A stretch of 64,000 bases of DNA from Glycomyces buryatensis (GTDB taxonomy: Bacteria > Actinomycetota > Actinomycetes > Mycobacteriales > Micromonosporaceae): contig NZ_STGY01000071.1 of the NCBI RefSeq assembly GCF_004912275.1, positions 1 through 64,000 of the forward strand. The letters are read 5' to 3'. Below, in pieces: positions 60,919-64,000 of this stretch (the first letter of the stretch is position 1; every line of letters starts with the position of its first letter). Below the pieces are notes generated by a model that was not told the origin of the DNA, made no database searches, and worked only from the letters and a program-made list of their open reading frames with translations. A program made the position numbers and the translations under genes.

Positions 60919-62354
60919 CGCGTCGCTTCCTCGGTCGCCTTGCCCTGGTCCAGGGCCAGCTCCCTGCCCGCCAGGGCGGCCGCGAAGTCGCGGTCGTGGG
61001 TGACCGCCATGAGCGCGGTGCCGTCGTCGCGGATATCGGCGATGAGGTCCACCAACTCACCCCAGGTGCGGCGGTCCTGCCCGAAGGTCGGCTCGTCCAG
61101 GATCAACGTCCCCGGCGCGGCCGCCAGCGCGCCGGCCACCGAGAGCCGGCGGGCCTCCCCTCCGGAGAGGGTGTGCGGGTTGGCCCCCGCCAGACGATCC
61201 AAGCGGAGCCGTTCCAGCAGTTCGGACACCCGAGCTTCGATCCGCTCGGACTCCCAGCCGGCCGCCCGGGGCGCGAAGGCGAGTTCATCGCGGACGGTGG
61301 CGGTCACGAACTGGTGCTCGGGATCCTGGAACACCGTCCCGACGTGTGTCGCCAGGCGTTTCGCGGGGAGGCGATGCAGCCCGGTCCGCTCGCCCGGGAC
61401 GCGGGCCCGTCCGGCCGTGGGTTTCTCCAGGCCTCCTGCGAGCAGCGCCAGGGTGGACTTCCCGGAACCGTTCGGTCCGGTCACCGCCAATAGTTCTCCG
61501 GCCCGCAGTTCGAGGTCGACGCCGTCGAGGGCGGACCGGTCCGCGCCCGGATAGGCCAGGGTCAATCCCTCGCCGCGCAGCCGCACCTCCCCCGCGTCCC
61601 CGCTCGGACGGACGGGCAGCGGCGCTCCCGGCACCCACACCCCTTGCGCGGCCAGGCTGTCGCCGTGTTCACCGAAGACCGCCTCGGGTGTGCCGTCGGC
61701 GGCGAGGGCACCGCCGGGGCCGAGCGCGATGACGCGGTCGACCAGATCGAGGATGTCGGCCACCCGGTGCTCGACCACGATGAGGGTCGCCTCGGTGTCG
61801 GCCAGCGCGGTCCGCAGTCCTTCCCGGATCGCTTTGGCCCCTTCGGGATCGAGGTTCGCGGTGGGTTCGTCGAGCAGGATCAGGTCGGGTCTGCGGGCGA
61901 GCACTCCGGCGAGGGCGAGCCGCTGCTGTTCTCCGCCGGAGAGCGCGTCGGTTCCCCGTTCGCGTCCGTAGGGGAATCCGACCGTTTCGAGGGCCTGGTC
62001 GACGCGCGGCCAGATCTGGGCCGGGGGTACGGCCTGGTTCTCCAGTCCGAAGGCGACGTCGTCGCCGCTGCGGGCCATGACCAGTTGTGTCTCCGGGTCT
62101 TGGAAGAGGATGCCGACGCGGCCGCGCTGGTCGGCCGCGTCCGCGCCGTCGAGCAGGACGGCTCCGGTCTGCTCCCCCGAGTCGGTGGTGAGCAGGCCGG
62201 CGAGCGCGGCGAGCAGGGTGGACTTGCCCGACCCGGAGGGGCCGAGCAGGAGTACCCGCTCGCCGGGCTCGATGCGCAGGTCGACGTCGGCGACCGCCGA
62301 GGCGAGGCGCCCGGCGTGCCGCCACGCGAAGCCGCGGAACTCGACCGAGATCAT
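60912..62354 (-). CDS. ECF transporter double ATPase (EcfA-EcfA', YkoD type)
   Basis: 480 aa from ATG at 62354. Two complete ABC domains in one chain: first (about 1-230) Walker A LLGPSGSGKST, signature LSGGEQQRL, Walker B LILLDEPTANLD; second (about 255-475) Walker A VTGPNGSGKST, signature LSGGEARRL, Walker B LILDEPTFGQD. This fusion is characteristic of YkoD. It powers uptake through EcfT and the S component. 7 bp between ykoE stop and this start. Both sites look active. Confidence 0.94.
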   Translation of the reverse strand: MISVEFRGFAWRHAGRLASAVADVDLRIEPGERVLLLGPSGSGKSTLLAALAGLLTTDSGEQTGAVLLDGADAADQRGRVGILFQDPETQLVMARSGDDVAFGLENQAVPPAQIWPRVDQALETVGFPYGRERGTDALSGGEQQRLALAGVLARRPDLILLDEPTANLDPEGAKAIREGLRTALADTEATLIVVEHRVADILDLVDRVIALGPGGALAADGTPEAVFGEHGDSLAAQGVWVPGAPLPVRPSGDAGEVRLRGEGLTLAYPGADRSALDGVDLELRAGELLAVTGPNGSGKSTLALLAGGLEKPTAGRARVPGERTGLHRLPAKRLATHVGTVFQDPEHQFVTATVRDELAFAPRAAGWESERIEARVSELLERLRLDRLAGANPHTLSGGEARRLSVAGALAAAPGTLILDEPTFGQDRRTWGELVDLIADIRDDGTALMAVTHDRDFAAALAGRELALDQGKATEEATRC

Positions 62355-62361
62355 GAACCGA

Positions 62362-63003
62362 TCAGATCCTGGCCCGCTCGCGTCCGGCGGGGAATCGGTC
62401 GAGGACGCCGGTGGGCTGCATGGCCTTGACCAGGGCCTTCGATCCGAGTCCGGCGACAATGGCGCCGGAGACCATGGCGATGGCGACGTAGGGGACCTTG
62501 AAGGCCCAGAGGTCGAACGTCGGGTACCAGTACAGGACGTCCCACATGGTGCCGCCGAATCCTGCCAGCGCCCCGCCGAGCATCGCGATGGGGACGCCGT
62601 AGCGGCGGTAGCGGCCGGAGGCGAAGGCGAGATCGCCGCCGAGCCCCTGCAGCAGGCCCTGGTAGATGACGGTGATGCCGTAGGGCGAGCCGAGGAGGAG
62701 CGACATGAGCGCGGCCAGTCCCTCGGTGAAGATGCCCGCGCCTGCCTTGCGGACGATGAGCGGGGCGAGGACGGCCGGGATGAGCCAGAGCCCGTAAATC
62801 ACCGCGGACAGGGGCGGGAAGAACTTGAACAGCGGATCGATGCCCGCCCAGACGAAGTTCCAGGCCCAGAAGACGATGCTGAAGGCGACGGCGAGCACGG
62901 CGCAGGTGACGATGTCAACGGTGCGCCAGCGTCCGGTGGGGGCGAGGAAGGCGGCGAGGGCCCCGCGGTCGGGCGCGGGGGGCGAGCTGTCGATGGGAGG
63001 CAT
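62362..63003 (-). CDS. ykoE: ECF transporter substrate-binding S component, YkoE family
   Basis: 213 aa from ATG at 63003 (AAAGG about 8 nt upstream), hydrophilic N-terminus of ~25 residues, then five or six membrane segments. YkoE traits: VDIVTCAVLAVAFSIVFWAWNFVW, GIFTEGLAALMSLLLGSPYG and QGLLQGLGGDLAFA, the latter typical of the family. YkoE-type S components with YkoD/YkoC take up the thiamine precursor hydroxymethylpyrimidine or thiamine itself; the TPP riboswitch in the leader supports this. First gene of ykoEDC. Confidence 0.92.
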   Translation of the reverse strand: MPPIDSSPPAPDRGALAAFLAPTGRWRTVDIVTCAVLAVAFSIVFWAWNFVWAGIDPLFKFFPPLSAVIYGLWLIPAVLAPLIVRKAGAGIFTEGLAALMSLLLGSPYGITVIYQGLLQGLGGDLAFASGRYRRYGVPIAMLGGALAGFGGTMWDVLYWYPTFDLWAFKVPYVAIAMVSGAIVAGLGSKALVKAMQPTGVLDRFPAGRERARI

Positions 63004-63051
63004 GGGCGTTGCCTTTCGCGGTTCGGGGACACGGCGCGACAGCGGCAGACG

Positions 63052-63136
63052 AAGACTTCCTACGCCGGAATTACCCGGATCAGGTTTGAGGGTCTGCGGT
63101 CGGTTCCGCACTCTCAGCCAATCGGCTCCCCTGTCA
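63052..63136 (-). promoter_or_regulatory. TPP riboswitch (THI element) before ykoE
   Basis: Minus strand: CAGGGGAGCC at the 5' end, CTGAGAGTGCGG, GACCGCAGACCCTC, AACCTGATCCGGGTAATTCC and GGCGTAGGAAG. CTGAGA and CCTGATCCGGGTAAT..GCGTAGGA are the conserved thiamine-pyrophosphate-binding segments. It precedes the ykoE start by ~50 nt, so repression by TPP may be at translation. Confidence 0.93.
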
Positions 63137-63299
63137 CTGTCGACGTTAACACCAGGCGACGCACAGGTAGCACCGAAGCGCCCGGCAGTGGCGGACGCCG
63201 CCGCTACCCCGGGTCACAGGGAGCCGATCGCGCTGAGGCACCCGGCGCCGGGCGTCGGCCTTTCCCGAGCCGTAGGGACCGACCCGTACATTGGGGCGC

Positions 63300-63695
63300 A
63301 TGACGACTGAGGCGGATTGGGAGTTGGTGCGACGGCTGGTCGCGGCCCTGCCCGAGGGGACCTGGACCTCCTACGGCGATCTGGCGGAGCTGATCGGCAC
63401 GGGCCCGCGCCAGGTCGGGGCGTTCATGCGCGATGACGGCGCCGTTCCTCGGGCCTACCGGGTCCTGACCGCCTCCGGGAAGGTCTCCGAGGGTTTCCGC
63501 TGGTCTGACGGCCGCACCGGCAAGAACGTGCCCGATCTCCTCCGCGACGACGGCGTCACGGTCTCGGCGAAGGGCACGGCCGACCTGAGCCAGCGCATGT
63601 CGGTCTACGACCTGCGACTGCTGGCGATGGAACTCGGCGAGGACCTCGGATCGGGCTTCGGCACGAAGCTCGACGAGGACGACGAGGACGCCTGA
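63300..63695 (+). CDS. MGMT/ATL-family protein lacking the alkyl-acceptor cysteine
   Basis: 131 aa. ATG at 63300 with TACATT 7 nt upstream (leaderless). Contains the DNA-binding part of the O6-alkylguanine-DNA methyltransferase fold: ALPEGTWTSYGDLAELIGTGPRQVGAFM (split LPEGTWTSYGDLAELIG / GPRQVGAFM) and, in place of the PCHRV active site, PRAYRVLTASGKVSEGF. Cys is replaced by Ala and His by Tyr. ATL proteins without the Cys flag alkylated bases for nucleotide excision repair; others are parts of restriction proteins. Extra C-terminal region (about 85-131) is acidic. No neighbours of known relation. Confidence 0.85.
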   Translation: MTTEADWELVRRLVAALPEGTWTSYGDLAELIGTGPRQVGAFMRDDGAVPRAYRVLTASGKVSEGFRWSDGRTGKNVPDLLRDDGVTVSAKGTADLSQRMSVYDLRLLAMELGEDLGSGFGTKLDEDDEDA

Positions 63696-63774
63696 CGGCC
63701 GCGCCGCCCAGACGATCCCCGCCTACCGAACTCCTGCGAGCGACCACGCCCGCCAGGGGTCGCTCAAGAACCCG

Positions 63775-64000
63775 CTAGTGAATCTCGGCATCGGGTTCGG
63801 TGAGCCGCCACGAGGCGAAGTCGACCGTGAGCCCGGAGCGGGTCGGCGCCGCGCAGTACGGTCCGGCCTGGAGCTCCAGCTCGGGGTTCACCGGGGCGAG
63901 GCGCACCAGGCGCCACGGCTCGTCGCCGGACTTCGCGCGGATCACGACGCCGTCGGCGATGCGGCTGACGCGGATCGTCACTTCCGTTCCGGCCCATTCG
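63775..64000 (-). CDS. DUF1349-family protein, C-terminal fragment (runs off right edge)
   Basis: Only the last 74 codons are here. They read EWAGTEVTIRVSRIADGVVIR, AKSGDEPWRLVRLAPVNPEL, GPYCAAPTRSGLTVDFASWRL, which matches the jelly-roll DUF1349 family (concanavalin-like, often near beta-glucosidase genes). The start is outside the window. Function unknown; sugar binding is a possibility. No promoter or terminator can be assigned. Confidence 0.8.
   Translation of the reverse strand, partial: EWAGTEVTIRVSRIADGVVIRAKSGDEPWRLVRLAPVNPELELQAGPYCAAPTRSGLTVDFASWRLTEPDAEIH

Overview
This 64 kb window is chromosomal DNA from a high-GC actinobacterium. The block pdtaR - polA - rpsA - coaE - uvrB (14.8-24.9 kb) has the same order as in mycobacteria and other actinobacteria, coaE carries the actinobacterial GrpB-type C-terminal fusion, GTG and TTG starts are frequent, and many genes look leaderless (a TANNNT -10 box 6-7 nt before the start codon). 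The wealth of secreted glycosidases fits a soil or plant-associated member of the Glycomycetales/Micromonosporales type, but that placement is a guess.

Layout. 0-2 kb: tyrS followed by an Arg/Gly-rich repeat protein cut by the left edge. 2-3.9 kb: an RNase II-type exoribonuclease that has lost the usual cold-shock and S1 domains and instead ends in two double-stranded-RNA-binding-type domains. 4-10.4 kb: sugar locus A (GH3 glycosidase, Gfo/Idh/MocA oxidoreductase, DUF6807/PmoA-like protein, cupin) with a divergent LacI repressor and operator-like boxes. 10.5-18.3 kb: bioB, a secondary-wall-hydrolase look-alike without catalytic residues, terC under a yybP-ykoY manganese riboswitch, uvrB and a duplicated membrane-anchored protein. 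18.4-26.5 kb: coaE, rpsA, polA, pdtaR, a 0.2 kb MITE-like element with perfect 22 bp inverted repeats, a membrane PP2C phosphatase, and an odd tRNA with a CAA anticodon but a short variable loop. 27-34.5 kb: a Tat-exported GH30 (probable endo-beta-1,6-galactanase), then a signalling block (large membrane protein, FHA protein, lipoprotein, receptor Ser/Thr kinase) and an inositol-monophosphatase-family enzyme.

34.7-48.8 kb is one large sugar operon: seven genes on the minus strand with overlaps or short gaps (GH127, two ABC permeases, solute-binding lipoprotein, GH146/LamG, GH43, a 1364-residue multidomain glycosidase), read from a single TTGACA/TAGCAT promoter with a repressor-type palindrome just downstream, and a divergent LacI gene. 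Together with GH30 it suggests use of plant arabinogalactan or arabinosylated glycoprotein glycans: outside enzymes trim galactan and arabinose side chains, the ABC importer (no ATPase gene here, so probably a shared MsiK-type ATPase) takes up the oligosaccharides. The GH146-type gene is split by an in-frame TAA.

49-64 kb: 3-methyladenine glycosylase, cytochrome P450, GNAT and methyltransferase genes, a VOC protein, a TetR-controlled heterodimeric ABC exporter, a GH64 beta-1,3-glucanase, a TPP-riboswitch-controlled ykoEDC-type ECF importer for a thiamine precursor, a cysteine-less MGMT-like protein and the end of a DUF1349 gene cut by the right edge. Apart from the 0.2 kb MITE I see no phage, transposase gene, CRISPR array or rRNA. 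The two stretches over 300 bp without a gene are 24885-25389 (MITE plus promoter DNA) and 47511-47820 (divergent promoters and operators of the arabinan operon).
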